DNA of 64,000 nucleotides from an uncultured Lachnospiraceae bacterium (GTDB lineage: Bacteria > Bacillota > Clostridia > Lachnospirales > Lachnospiraceae). The notes beneath the pieces are model-generated. The model saw only the letters and a program-made list of their open reading frames with translations. It ran no database searches and was not told the DNA's origin. Positions 18,473 through 27,708 of this stretch are shown piece after piece; positions within the stretch are counted from its first letter, which is position 1, and each line of letters begins with the position of its first letter. The stretch is from NCBI GenBank assembly GCA_946628415.1, contig CAMOWK010000001.1, positions 248,001-312,000 of the forward strand, read 5' to 3'. The translations under genes and the position numbers were made by a program.

Positions 18473-18841
18473 TTACTTAAGAGTAATCTTAGCGCCAGCT
18501 TCCTCAAGTTTAGCCTTGAAGTCCTCAGCCTCTTCCTTTGTACATCCTTCCTTAAGTACCTTTGGAGCAGACTCAACTGCTTCCTTAGCTTCCTTAAGGC
18601 CAAGGCCTGTAAGGCTACGAACAACCTTGATAACGTCAAGCTTCTTAGCACCGATCTCTGTGAGCTCTACATCGAAGCTATCCTTCTCCTCTGCTGCACC
18701 TGCTCCATCAGCAGGACCTGTTGCAACAACAACACCAGCTGCTGCTGAAACACCATACTTCTCTTCAACTGCTTTTACAAGATCATTTAACTCAAGTACT
18801 GAGAGTTTATCAATCTCTGCTACTAATTCTTCAATAGTCAT
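18473..18841 (-). CDS. rplL: 50S ribosomal protein L7/L12
   Basis: Stalk protein that recruits translation GTPases. The N-terminal dimerisation helices ([20 protein letters not shown]), Ala/Gly-rich hinge (about residues 33-50) and the C-terminal factor-binding domain ([30 protein letters not shown]) are all seen. The product has 122 residues from the ATG at 18841, which has GGAGG at the right distance; an upstream ATG at 18856 precedes that ribosome-binding site and is rejected. It follows rplJ by 50 nt. Confidence 0.98.
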   Translation of the reverse strand: MTIEELVAEIDKLSVLELNDLVKAVEEKYGVSAAAGVVVATGPADGAGAAEEKDSFDVELTEIGAKKLDVIKVVRSLTGLGLKEAKEAVESAPKVLKEGCTKEEAEDFKAKLEEAGAKITLK

Positions 18842-18891
18842 TTTAATTTCCTCCATTTTTGAAATTTACAATTTTTTCTTCATTGCGATGC

Positions 18892-19392
18892 CTAAGCCTC
18901 TGCGCTTTTCTGCTCTGCAACCTGATTGATAACACGAGCAAAGTTTGTAATAGGTGACTGTAAGCTTCCAAGGAGCTTTGAAAGAAGCTCTTCTCTTGAA
19001 GGAATCTTGGATACTGCCTCAAGTCCTTTAGCATCATAGAATTCACCTTCTACAACACCGGTCTTGAACTCAAGCTTACTAGCCTTCTTAGCAAAATTTG
19101 CAATAATTCTTGCAGGAGCTGTTGCATCTTCTTTAGAGATTACTACAGCAGTAGGTCCTTCAAGACTATCACTAAGTGATTCGAATTCTGTTCCTTCGAT
19201 AGCACGCTTAACCATAGTGTTCTTATATACCTTATAAGTAACACCTGCTTCTCTTGCAGACTTACGAAGCTCAGTATCCTGTGCAACTGTAAGACCACGA
19301 TAATCTACAAGAACAACTGATTTAGCGCCTTCGATATTAGCCTTAATTTCGTCAACTATAGGCTGCTTGATATCTACCTTTGCCAAAACCAT
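18892..19392 (-). CDS. rplJ: 50S ribosomal protein L10
   Basis: L10 anchors the L7/L12 stalk to the ribosome. The sequence (AKVDIKQPIVDEI, VLVDYRGLTVAQDTELRK, YKVYKNTMVKRAIEGTEF) is typical and the length 166 aa is normal. The ATG at 19392 lies only 3 nt from AGGAGG; a TTG two codons later (19386) is better spaced and would give a product beginning with the family-typical MAKVDIKQP, so the true start may be 19386. Expression is controlled by the upstream L10-type leader and attenuator. Confidence 0.97.
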   Translation of the reverse strand: MVLAKVDIKQPIVDEIKANIEGAKSVVLVDYRGLTVAQDTELRKSAREAGVTYKVYKNTMVKRAIEGTEFESLSDSLEGPTAVVISKEDATAPARIIANFAKKASKLEFKTGVVEGEFYDAKGLEAVSKIPSREELLSKLLGSLQSPITNFARVINQVAEQKSAEA

Positions 19393-19573
19393 GCACCTCC
19401 TTATTTTATTAATGACTGCGCATAATTAAAGGACTAAAAAAATCCTTTGTCTACGAAAGTCGTAAACAAAGGATATAAGATCAAAAGTTAAAATCCCTGA
19501 ATCTTTTCCTCGGCGGGCTGACTCGCGTCAGTTAGGCTTAAAATAAGCACCTGCTGTCTACGGCAGTTCATCG
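19393..19573 (-). promoter_or_regulatory. Ribosomal protein L10 leader (autoregulatory mRNA element)
   Basis: The about 180-nt untranslated leader of rplJ includes the sequence CCGTAGACAGCAGGTGC (minus strand, within 19550-19568), followed by GACGCGAGTC and CCGCCGAGG segments, which are hallmarks of the Firmicutes L10 leader that binds L10(L12)4. It ends in a terminator-like hairpin, consistent with premature-termination control by free L10-L12 complex. Confidence 0.88.
19436..19474 (-). terminator. Attenuator hairpin in the L10 leader
   Basis: A 15-bp stem (19442-19456 with 19460-19474, one G-U pair) with a 3-nt loop is followed on the minus strand by TTTTTT. It precedes the rplJ start by about 45 nt, so it acts as a regulated terminator rather than the end of an upstream gene. 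Confidence 0.9.
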
Positions 19574-19579
19574 TGAGAT

Positions 19580-19609
19580 ACATTACCACAGTTAAACATG
19601 AACTGTCAA
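19580..19609 (-). promoter_or_regulatory. rplJL promoter
   Basis: Minus-strand -35 TTGACA (19604-19609), an 18-bp spacer and -10 TAATGT (19580-19585). Transcription would start near 19573, just before the L10 leader. Confidence 0.7.
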
Positions 19610-19661
19610 GGAATATTTTTATGGATGATAGTTCAATTAGGGATAAAATGGTGCTTTCATC

Positions 19662-19680
19662 TCGGTAATTGAATTACCGA
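19662..19680. repeat. 19-bp perfect palindrome upstream of rplJL
   Basis: TCGGTAATT, a central G, then AATTACCGA. It lies between the helicase stop codon (19710) and the rplJL -35 box, about 52 bp upstream of the latter. The near-zero loop makes it more like a protein-binding site than an RNA terminator. Confidence 0.6.
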
Positions 19681-19709
19681 AGATTCCCGCTTAGGTATCC
19701 TAACAGGTT

Positions 19710-22229
19710 TTATGTTCCGATAATCTTTTTTATAAGCTTTACGCTTTCTGTCCCGGCAGTTTTCTGTCGGAGTCTTTCCCTGAGAAGCAGCTTTCGCCCC
19801 TCATCTTTTAATGTGTAAATCATAACAGCATTTTTTGAGACTGATTTTCTGAACAATTCAGCTGTCTCTTTTTTTAATGCCAACACATCAGGAACAGCAA
19901 TATAGTTCTTAACAAAAAAGCCGAACCCGACCATATATTTGGGTGACTCAATCGGGCTTACTATCTGCTTAAGACACCTTGCATAAAGCCTCGAATCTCT
20001 TTCGGATGCAGATTCAAGATAATAACTCACTCCGTATGAAGATAGTTTCTTACTGATGCTGCTTTTCCTTTCAATCAGTTCCGCCTTGACGAGTGCCTTG
20101 TGAAGCGCCCCTGCCACAACATCAAAACGTCCCTTTGAAAGTGAATTTCTCAAGAATCTGTCCTTTAATCCGACTTTATATCTCTTTGCAGGGATATCGA
20201 CCACATCTCTTACAAGAATATTTCCTTTCCGAATTGCAACGTTTTCCCAGCATTTTCTGACGAAATCTCTTTCTTTTGACTTCTCCTTCATATACTGATT
20301 CCATGAGGAAACATCACTCATGGAAATGCCTTCCGCAGTCATCCTTCCAAGACCGCTTTCCACTCTCATGCCATCCATACTCAGTCCGACAATTGAGTCA
20401 AATCTCTGCCTCATTGATGCATTTTCAGATGACCCGTCGATGTCTCTTGCATCTGTCATTAGGTGCCATATATTTGCCACTTTATCAGGCGTATTCACGT
20501 CTATTCTAAGAGCTCGTCCCCTCATCTGATTCGTCTTTACATACATCGAAGAAGTACTTCCGATTATAACGGTGTTAACAGACGGTGCATCCCACCCTTC
20601 ACCTAAAAGAGCCGCCGTACCTATAAGTATTTCTATCTTTCCTTTTTCAAAAAGCGAAGTAACTATTCCCGTTATCTCATCACTTTTTGAGTCATTTCCT
20701 TCATAGAGCAAGTAATCCGTACTTCCGAGTTTTTTCGCCTCCCCTGAAATCCCATGATCATCCAGCATTTCCTGCATAACTTTTTTCGGGAGGATTACCA
20801 TACTGCCTGTAAGAACTCCGATCCTTTGTCGATAGGCTCTTTTTTCCATCGGATTATCATCTGTGATAGGTTCCATATATGTTTCAAGATTACCCAGATG
20901 CTCAAGTCTTCTAAGTCTTTCAAATACCGGAACAACGCCAAGATCTGTCAAAGTCTCAAGCGTCTCAATTTTTCCCATGTCTTCCTTTCTTATATAATCC
21001 ATAAGAATGAGACATCTGAGTTTTTCACCCATGGACACTGTTTCAGTTTTAACTATATCAAGAATTGCACTAAGTTTAGATGCAGAATTTCTGAGAGTTT
21101 TATCTGCCTCTTCCGAAATAAGGCTGTCTTTCAGTCTTCCTCTTATCATGAGGTGATTATTTGTAAGAATCCCGGTTAATTCTTCTCTAAGTTCCTCTGT
21201 AAAATCTTCAGGATCATTTTCCAGAATATCTTTCATAAGCGGCATAAACCATTTTATATTTTCTATGGAATCCGCCCCTGTTTCATCCAGACTCTCTCTT
21301 ATTCTCTTATCCCAAAGATCAAATGCCTTATCAGCCTTTTCTCTGCTTTCTTCAAACTCTACCTGCCAGTTTTCTCTGATAAAACTAATATAACTAAGCA
21401 GATGCCCGAGATAATCCGGATTCCTGATCAGCTTATCAGCGTAATCAAGCGGCTCCTTAAAAAAAGGGAGCTTCATCACTTCAAAATAAAGCTTCTTATC
21501 TCTCAGCACCTGCTTCATGCAGTCTCTATTTCTGTTAACTTCTTTTAGTATCTTTTCATGCTCAATATCTGTTGGACGGCAAATATATAAATAATCCTGA
21601 TGAGGACATAAACAGTTTTTTACAACCATTTCGGGAATAGAAATCTCTATATCAATCTCACCGCAAAGATCGATATATCTTTTCCACTCAATATCGGTGG
21701 TATCCATAGGCGGAGTTGCTGTGAGCGATATGAGATTTACATTCATTTCACTGAGAAATTCCGTAAGAGCCTTCCACCACTCACGTTTTAAATGATGCGC
21801 TTCATCAAGGCAAACTGTTTCTATGCCTTCCAGTTTACATAATTCAATGAGTTCTTTAAAAGAGCTGCGTTCGCTGTCTTCCCTGCTATATATGCTGAAA
21901 AGCGCCTGATATGTCGTACAGGTAATAACTCCCGGATTATTTATATCGAGTGAAAAGCTGTCATTCCATTTACTCTGCTCATCCGCTGTGTCCTTAACAA
22001 AGTTAAACAAAAACCTTTCCTTCCATTGATTCCTGAGGTTGATCGTAGGAACAAGAATCAGAGCTTTCTTGTCCAGTCTCCTCAAAAACTCGAGTCCAAG
22101 TATGGTTTTCCCTGAGCCGGGAGCAGCCGATATATGAAGCTTTCTGTCATTCATATAGCAGGCAGCCCGATCCAGCACATCTTTCTGATAATCCCTAAAG
22201 GGAGTCTTTAAGTTTATACCTTCATACAT
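19710..22229 (-). CDS. DEAD/DEAH-box (SF2) helicase of unknown role
   Basis: The 839-residue protein has motif I APGSGKTI (about residues 36-43), a LVPTINLRNQW motif Ia region, motif II DEAH in CLDEAHHLKREWW (about 136), motif III SLTATPP, and a C-terminal RecA-like lobe with EGWDAPSVNTVIIG and motif VI MRGRALRID (about 570). The long insertion between the lobes (about 215-450) is helical and not recognised; the C-terminal ~200 residues match no domain I know. No nuclease, methyltransferase or DNA-binding signature was seen, so it is not a canonical restriction subunit. It starts 15 nt after apeB and has a poor ribosome-binding site, suggesting coupling. A defence or RNA-processing role is possible but unproven. 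Confidence 0.85.
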   Translation of the reverse strand: MYEGINLKTPFRDYQKDVLDRAACYMNDRKLHISAAPGSGKTILGLEFLRRLDKKALILVPTINLRNQWKERFLFNFVKDTADEQSKWNDSFSLDINNPGVITCTTYQALFSIYSREDSERSSFKELIELCKLEGIETVCLDEAHHLKREWWKALTEFLSEMNVNLISLTATPPMDTTDIEWKRYIDLCGEIDIEISIPEMVVKNCLCPHQDYLYICRPTDIEHEKILKEVNRNRDCMKQVLRDKKLYFEVMKLPFFKEPLDYADKLIRNPDYLGHLLSYISFIRENWQVEFEESREKADKAFDLWDKRIRESLDETGADSIENIKWFMPLMKDILENDPEDFTEELREELTGILTNNHLMIRGRLKDSLISEEADKTLRNSASKLSAILDIVKTETVSMGEKLRCLILMDYIRKEDMGKIETLETLTDLGVVPVFERLRRLEHLGNLETYMEPITDDNPMEKRAYRQRIGVLTGSMVILPKKVMQEMLDDHGISGEAKKLGSTDYLLYEGNDSKSDEITGIVTSLFEKGKIEILIGTAALLGEGWDAPSVNTVIIGSTSSMYVKTNQMRGRALRIDVNTPDKVANIWHLMTDARDIDGSSENASMRQRFDSIVGLSMDGMRVESGLGRMTAEGISMSDVSSWNQYMKEKSKERDFVRKCWENVAIRKGNILVRDVVDIPAKRYKVGLKDRFLRNSLSKGRFDVVAGALHKALVKAELIERKSSISKKLSSYGVSYYLESASERDSRLYARCLKQIVSPIESPKYMVGFGFFVKNYIAVPDVLALKKETAELFRKSVSKNAVMIYTLKDEGRKLLLRERLRQKTAGTESVKLIKKIIGT

Positions 22230-22244
22230 CCGGCTTTACTTTTC

Positions 22245-23615
22245 CTATCCTTTAATAAAAAATGCATTTGAGAATTTTCTCATTGTTTCAACATCCCTTG
22301 CTCCTGCCACTTCATATGCAGAATGCATTGCCAGCTGGGCAAGTCCTATATCTGCCGTATCAATTGAAACATGCATGTTAGAGATATTTCCGAGTGTACT
22401 TCCACCCGGTTCATCGGAATGATTTACAAATGTCTGGTATGGAATATCTGCGTCTTCGCATATTTCTTTTACGAATGCTCCCGAAACGGCATCTGTGGTA
22501 TAGCTCTGTCTTGCACTGTACTTTATAACTATTCCACCATTCATTTTTGGTGCCTGTACCGGGTCATACTTATCGGTATGTGCCGGATGCATCGCATGAG
22601 CATTATCCGCGGAAATCATAAAGCTGTTTGCAAGTGCAGTATAGTATTCCTCCCTGCTTCTTCCGAGATTATCATTTATTCTTTCTATCAGATTATGGAG
22701 GAAATCTGAATCTGCACCCTGCTTGGTTCTCGAGCCAACTTCTTCATTGTCAAATATGCAGAGCATTTTAATGTATTTAGAGTCTAAAGTTTCTTTATCA
22801 GTTCCATTATTATTGATTCCCGGTTTATCATTCCCTTTAATCTTTACAGCATCAAGGAATCCATGAAGTGAGCACCATACACATTCCTGATCATCAAGTC
22901 TGGAAGAACCGATAAACTCATCATTAATCCCCCAGATTCTCCCTTTTTCACGTATATACATATAAAGGTCACTTCCTAAAACCTTATCAGGCTCTACTCC
23001 TGCTGCATCAGCAACCATGGACATAATTCCATTTGTAGTTTCGTTATTGTAACCTTCTGAATCTGCCACTGACATTTCGTTTGATGCACTGACGATCGGA
23101 AGCATATCCTTTTGAAAACTGTACTTATACCCTGTATTTGCATCTTTGTTCATATGTATTGCAAGACTTGGAATAACAGCAATATCCTTATCAACATTAA
23201 CAAGATAGGTTTTTATGCCGCCGTCTTCTCTGACCATGAGCCTTCCTGCAACCGAAAGAGGTCTGTCAAACCACGGTGCAAGAAGCATTCCGCCGTATTT
23301 TTCCACATTAAGACGCACGTAATCCTTTCCATGCATTTCAGGATTTTCCTTTAGCTTCGGGCACGGAGAATCCGAATGACTCGCCATAATTCTAAAGCCG
23401 GTATAGTTTTTAGCAGGAATAGTAAATGCAATGAGTGACGAATCATTTCTTGTCACATAATACTTTCCGCCTTCTGTAAGCTTCCACGCAACTTTCGCCT
23501 TAAGCTCCATAAATCCGTTTTCTTCAAGAATCCTCTTTGAATTTTCAATAACATGAAATGCGGTTGGTGATATATCGATAAGTTTTAGCACTTCATTTAC
23601 ATACTCTTTATTCAT
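22245..23615 (-). CDS. apeB: M18 family aspartyl aminopeptidase
   Basis: Dinuclear-zinc aminopeptidase that removes N-terminal acidic residues in the cytoplasm. The family signatures ASHSDSPCPKLKENP (metal-binding His, about residue 79), SSRLDDQECVWCSL (Asp ligand), FDNEEVGSRTKQGADSDFL (catalytic Glu pair) and HSDEPGGSTLGNI (final His ligand) are present. Length 456 aa is typical. A GGCGG-like ribosome-binding site precedes the ATG. It is placed between a GH13 enzyme and the helicase, all on the same strand with 14-19-nt gaps, indicating one operon. Confidence 0.95.
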   Translation of the reverse strand: MNKEYVNEVLKLIDISPTAFHVIENSKRILEENGFMELKAKVAWKLTEGGKYYVTRNDSSLIAFTIPAKNYTGFRIMASHSDSPCPKLKENPEMHGKDYVRLNVEKYGGMLLAPWFDRPLSVAGRLMVREDGGIKTYLVNVDKDIAVIPSLAIHMNKDANTGYKYSFQKDMLPIVSASNEMSVADSEGYNNETTNGIMSMVADAAGVEPDKVLGSDLYMYIREKGRIWGINDEFIGSSRLDDQECVWCSLHGFLDAVKIKGNDKPGINNNGTDKETLDSKYIKMLCIFDNEEVGSRTKQGADSDFLHNLIERINDNLGRSREEYYTALANSFMISADNAHAMHPAHTDKYDPVQAPKMNGGIVIKYSARQSYTTDAVSGAFVKEICEDADIPYQTFVNHSDEPGGSTLGNISNMHVSIDTADIGLAQLAMHSAYEVAGARDVETMRKFSNAFFIKG

Positions 23616-23633
23616 AAAAATACCGCCTGTAAT

Positions 23634-24944
23634 TTATCTCTCCATCTTCCAAATCTGTGCAGAGTACGGAGGAAGAACCGAACCGCCGCCAAAGTCGTGC
23701 TTTGTTCCTGTAATAAGTTCATCTGCCATTCCGCATCCAGCATCAAAATGAGCTGTATATTCATAATCACCTGCATTTATAGCGACAAGAATTCTTTCGT
23801 CCTCAAACTGCCTTTCGAAAATGCATTGATGATTGGTAAGTACAACAGAACGGAATGAACCATAGCAGAGCGCCTTACTGCTTTTCTCAATTTCCGCAAG
23901 TTTTGAAATGAGTGATGTAAGATCATTCCACTCAGGTTTTTCAAAAGATGCTCTGAGAGCCGGATCGCCTTCTTCCTTTCTTGCCTTTGTTCCCCACTCG
24001 CTTCCGTAGTAAACACATGGAATACCCGGCATACAGAACATAAGCGTATATATAAGCGGAAGATGTTTAGGGTTCTCAAGTATACTTGCAACTCTTGTAA
24101 CATCATGGTTATCGACAAATGAAAGAAAATGCTTTCCTCTGTACCAGCTCCAGTTTTCCGGTCCGAACTGCTGAATAAGTGTGTTGATTATCTCAAAAAG
24201 ATTCATTGAGTTAAAGCTGGAGTAAAGCCCCTTGTAGCACGCATAGTTAGTTGCACTGTGCAGCATTTCATCATTAACAAACTGATTATAGTCACCGTGA
24301 AGAAGTTCTCCCAGAAGAAGAAACTCCGGCTTAATGTCATTTGCAAAACGCCTTAAATCACGAAGAAAATCTCTGTCAAGGCAGTATGCAACATCAAGTC
24401 TAAGTCCGTCTATTCCAAACTCATCGACCCAGTATCTTATCTTGTCAAATATATGATCCTTTACGGCAGGATTTCTGAGATTAAGCTTTACAAGGTCATA
24501 GTGTCCCTCCCAGCCTTCGTACCAGAAACCGTCATTATAATTTGAATTGCCTTCAAATGAAATGTTGAACCAGTCTTTATAAGGTGAATCCCACTTCTTT
24601 TCCTGCACATCCTTAAATCCAAAGAATCCGCGGCCTACATGATTGAAAACACCATCCAGAACAACCCTTATTCCGGCGTCATGAAGTTTACTTACAACTT
24701 CCTTAAAATCATCATTTGTCCCTAGTCTTTTATCTATAAGACCATAGTCCCTTGTATTATAACCATGAGTATCCGACTCAAATACAGGTGAAAAATACAC
24801 TGCATTTACTCCCAGTTTCTCCATATGAGGTATCCAGTCAATAACCTTAAGGATTCTGTGCTCCAATACACCATCATTTTCATAAGGTGCTCCGCAGAAA
24901 CCAAGCGGATAAATCTGATAAAACACACTCTCATCGTACCACAT
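23634..24944 (-). CDS. GH13 alpha-amylase family glycosidase, intracellular
   Basis: Cleaves alpha-glucan linkages. The TIM-barrel conserved regions are LDGVFNHVGRG (region I), GLRLDVAYCL with nucleophile Asp184, LLGELLHGD with acid/base Glu213, and FVDNHDVTR with Asp278. The length (436 aa) and the YQIYPLGFCGAP start resemble cyclomaltodextrinase/neopullulanase-like or maltogenic enzymes, without an N-terminal CBM34. No signal peptide is seen, so it likely acts on imported maltodextrin or stored glycogen. AAGGAGGAA precedes the start. Substrate specificity cannot be assigned. Confidence 0.93.
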   Translation of the reverse strand: MWYDESVFYQIYPLGFCGAPYENDGVLEHRILKVIDWIPHMEKLGVNAVYFSPVFESDTHGYNTRDYGLIDKRLGTNDDFKEVVSKLHDAGIRVVLDGVFNHVGRGFFGFKDVQEKKWDSPYKDWFNISFEGNSNYNDGFWYEGWEGHYDLVKLNLRNPAVKDHIFDKIRYWVDEFGIDGLRLDVAYCLDRDFLRDLRRFANDIKPEFLLLGELLHGDYNQFVNDEMLHSATNYACYKGLYSSFNSMNLFEIINTLIQQFGPENWSWYRGKHFLSFVDNHDVTRVASILENPKHLPLIYTLMFCMPGIPCVYYGSEWGTKARKEEGDPALRASFEKPEWNDLTSLISKLAEIEKSSKALCYGSFRSVVLTNHQCIFERQFEDERILVAINAGDYEYTAHFDAGCGMADELITGTKHDFGGGSVLPPYSAQIWKMER

Positions 24945-24985
24945 TTATATTTCCTCCTTTTATCTAACCATCTCTATTTTTTATC

Positions 24986-27502
24986 TTAATTTCCCGAAAT
25001 GATTTCATCAAAAAGTCTGTCGGATGCATTTCCGTCAGGATTTTTAAGACATTTTTCTTTAAGCATATCTACTGCCGCGTAGTAAGAATCTTCCCTCTCA
25101 CCTTTTATCATACGCACCAGTTCATCCTCGTCAGCTGCCATGACTTTACTGAGAAGTTCACCCGGATTAACAGTGAATTCTTTTTTATGAATATAAGTTG
25201 AAATGTCAGGCGCATAAATTATAAGCGGTATGTCTCTTACAAGCGCAAAAAGCGCTTCCTCCCTGTAATCGGAAATGACTGTATCAGCAGAAGCTATAAG
25301 CGAAGCCGTACTGAATTCATGTAAAAGATTTTCATCAGCATTTATATCTTTATCCTGATCACGTGATTTTGCATCGCCCGGATTCATAATCTGATCATTT
25401 AAAAAGATTTCTCCTGACTCAATCCCATCTAAAAGCCTTAGATGCGGGCTGATTGCAAATCCCTGCAGATATTCAGGTATAAGTTTTTTATCCTTCGTAT
25501 CAACTATAACGATATAATCCTCAGCAAGACTTTCATAGGATCGTCTTAGAAAGCCTGATAAAAGCACATCAAGACCGACCCTCTCCTCAGGAAGTATAAG
25601 CAGTACTTTTTTACCTTTTATTTCAGGTACTATTCTTTCAAGATAAGCCCGCGATTCATTTATATAATCTTTATCAAAGAAAATGTCTGTAGCAGGATTA
25701 CCTGTCTTCAGAATCTTTCCACCTTCCTTAAGATTATAATCACTGCCGCCATCTATGACCATGTCATAACTGCTGTGAATAGGAAACTCGTCCCTGTCTT
25801 CCTTATCGAGTCCCGCAATAACTGCTGCAGTCGAATTCCACCTTTTCCTATAAGAGAACACCTCGGGAACAAGCTGCACTGTTTTAGTCTCCGGTTTTAC
25901 ATCAATCATCCTGAGAAGATACGGTTCTCCGGCAATTACGAGATTCTCCGTACCGGAAAGAATTTCAGCATACTCTGCGGCATTTGATGCATCTACCGTA
26001 GTATCACCAATAAAAGTAATCCCTCTTTCAGTTGCAACTTTTTCAAGGTGTATATATAAATCCGAATCAGTATATTCATCCACTATAAGTGCGGTGCTGC
26101 CTTTTATAACCGGTTTTTCTATAAGACTGTCATACTTCTTTTTGAAAATCCTTCTTATTTTCCGTAACCTGCCAAGCCTCTCGGTATATTCATAAAAAGG
26201 TCGCGTTACAGGATTAAGTATCATATCTTCACCGAGTGCTTCCTCCCTCTTCCACGGAAGAAGTCTCTCGCCAAAGAATTCATTGAAAATTCTTTCTGTT
26301 GCATGACCGTCACAGCCGGACATGAATTTCTTTCTGAATTCCCTGACTTTTGTTTTATCAAATTCTTTTTCAAAGTTCTTAATGTTATCTATAAGTTCCC
26401 TGTTCGTGTAACATACAGGTCCCGGCGCAAGTTCCTCAAAGTCATAATAAAATCCACGCCAGTCAAAATAGTTTGCCAGATCATAAACATAAAAAAGCAT
26501 AGGTTTTTCAAAGAGCGAAAATTCAAATATAAGAGATGAGTAATCCGATATACATACATCGGAAACCGCAAGCAGTTCTTCTATACTCATAAGGTCACTC
26601 ATATCTCTGGCAAAGTCTTTATCCTCCTCATCAATAAGAGGTCTTTTCTTTACAAAAGGATGATGCTTGGTGACGAGCACATAGTCATCACCAAGTTTAT
26701 CTTTAAGCATCTTTATATCGAGCATATCCGGCGATTCCGCTTTTCTTACATGCCCTCTGAAGGTCGGCGCATAAAGGATTATCTTCTTACCTTCCGACTC
26801 AGGGAAAAGCAGCGTCATATGCTCTTTCGCGTTCCCAAGAAATGCATTGTCGTAAAAGATATCCGACCTGCTTATTCCGGTGCCCTTAACTGCCTCACGT
26901 TCTTTTTCCTTACCCATGGCTTCAACATAAGCCCATTCAACCTCAGGGCTGCTGACTGTAACAAGGTCATACTTCGGATGAAGCGGAAATTTCTTCATCT
27001 CATGGTAGTCCATGCCAAACTTCTTATCAGCTATACTGAATCCGAAGCGCTTAAATGCACCCGCAGCATGCCACATATTCATTATATGCATGCCTTTTCT
27101 TCTTTTTAATGCCCCGCAGATGTTATAACTGTCATTCATGATTATATAAGCGGCAGTTGCAGCATCTTTTACAAAACTCACCTGTCTTCTGTAAAGCTCA
27201 GCCTTATTAACACTTCCCTGCATTAAAAAATGCACATGAATATCAAGGTTGTACTCCCTTATCAGCTTGTCAAACAGGAGTCTGTAATTACTCGACAGCT
27301 CCGGACTGGTCAATTCAAGGAATACAACCTTGTTCTCCTTTACCGGTTTCATACCGGCAGTATGATATTTGAACGGTATAAGTATCTTAAAAAAACAGAT
27401 TTTTTTAATATCTCTTTTAAAATAAAAGAAATTCTTCAGAAACTTCTGATGAAGTGGTTCCTTTCTCTCCTGTATTACGATACTTTTATTCTTTAAACTC
27501 AT
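24986..27502 (-). CDS. CDP-glycerol glycerophosphotransferase-like protein with a duplicated, degenerate second half
   Basis: Residues about 55-410 match the TagF/TarF-type CDP-glycerol glycerophosphotransferase domain (PF04464): GTGISRSDIFYDN, ILYAPTFRG, VTKHHPF (His280-His281) and CISDYSSLIFEF (Asp320). Such enzymes extend teichoic-acid-like poly(polyol phosphate) chains. Residues about 470-838 repeat the same order in degraded form: LKTGNPATDIFFD, LLILPEERVGL, VISDYREEALFAL, and both halves end with an ERIFNEF / DRLFDEI motif, so the second half looks like an internal duplication that lost the HH motif. The N-terminus is basic and amphipathic, suggesting peripheral membrane attachment. It is the lead gene of the GH13-apeB-helicase run. 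Confidence 0.85.
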   Translation of the reverse strand: MSLKNKSIVIQERKEPLHQKFLKNFFYFKRDIKKICFFKILIPFKYHTAGMKPVKENKVVFLELTSPELSSNYRLLFDKLIREYNLDIHVHFLMQGSVNKAELYRRQVSFVKDAATAAYIIMNDSYNICGALKRRKGMHIMNMWHAAGAFKRFGFSIADKKFGMDYHEMKKFPLHPKYDLVTVSSPEVEWAYVEAMGKEKEREAVKGTGISRSDIFYDNAFLGNAKEHMTLLFPESEGKKIILYAPTFRGHVRKAESPDMLDIKMLKDKLGDDYVLVTKHHPFVKKRPLIDEEDKDFARDMSDLMSIEELLAVSDVCISDYSSLIFEFSLFEKPMLFYVYDLANYFDWRGFYYDFEELAPGPVCYTNRELIDNIKNFEKEFDKTKVREFRKKFMSGCDGHATERIFNEFFGERLLPWKREEALGEDMILNPVTRPFYEYTERLGRLRKIRRIFKKKYDSLIEKPVIKGSTALIVDEYTDSDLYIHLEKVATERGITFIGDTTVDASNAAEYAEILSGTENLVIAGEPYLLRMIDVKPETKTVQLVPEVFSYRKRWNSTAAVIAGLDKEDRDEFPIHSSYDMVIDGGSDYNLKEGGKILKTGNPATDIFFDKDYINESRAYLERIVPEIKGKKVLLILPEERVGLDVLLSGFLRRSYESLAEDYIVIVDTKDKKLIPEYLQGFAISPHLRLLDGIESGEIFLNDQIMNPGDAKSRDQDKDINADENLLHEFSTASLIASADTVISDYREEALFALVRDIPLIIYAPDISTYIHKKEFTVNPGELLSKVMAADEDELVRMIKGEREDSYYAAVDMLKEKCLKNPDGNASDRLFDEIISGN

Positions 27503-27524
27503 TTCATGCTATCCTTATAGTTTT

Positions 27525-27692
27525 ACTTATGTGCGTTACATGATTCACTCCGTGAATCATGCCTATTGTACCACAGTACCGAGATTCGCATCAGCGAATC
27601 CGGGACGTTACAGGCAGGTTTCGCAGAAACCTGTCCGACGTGAGGAGGATACAATGTGCGTTACATATACGCACATTGTACCACACATAAGT
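27525..27692. repeat. 168-bp hairpin-rich element with 9-bp terminal inverted repeats
   Basis: ACTTATGTG (27525-27533) and its exact complement CACATAAGT (27684-27692) bound four internal perfect palindromes: 10-bp arms at 27539-27561, 7-bp arms at 27583-27600, 8-bp arms at 27615-27633 and 12-bp arms at 27650-27680. The motif TGTGCGTTACAT occurs twice (27531 and 27656) and ATTGTACCACA twice. It fills the gap between the surface-protease gene and the transferase gene. No open reading frame or target-site duplication is evident. Confidence 0.7.
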
Positions 27693-27708
27693 AGCTACCG
27701 CCACTATC

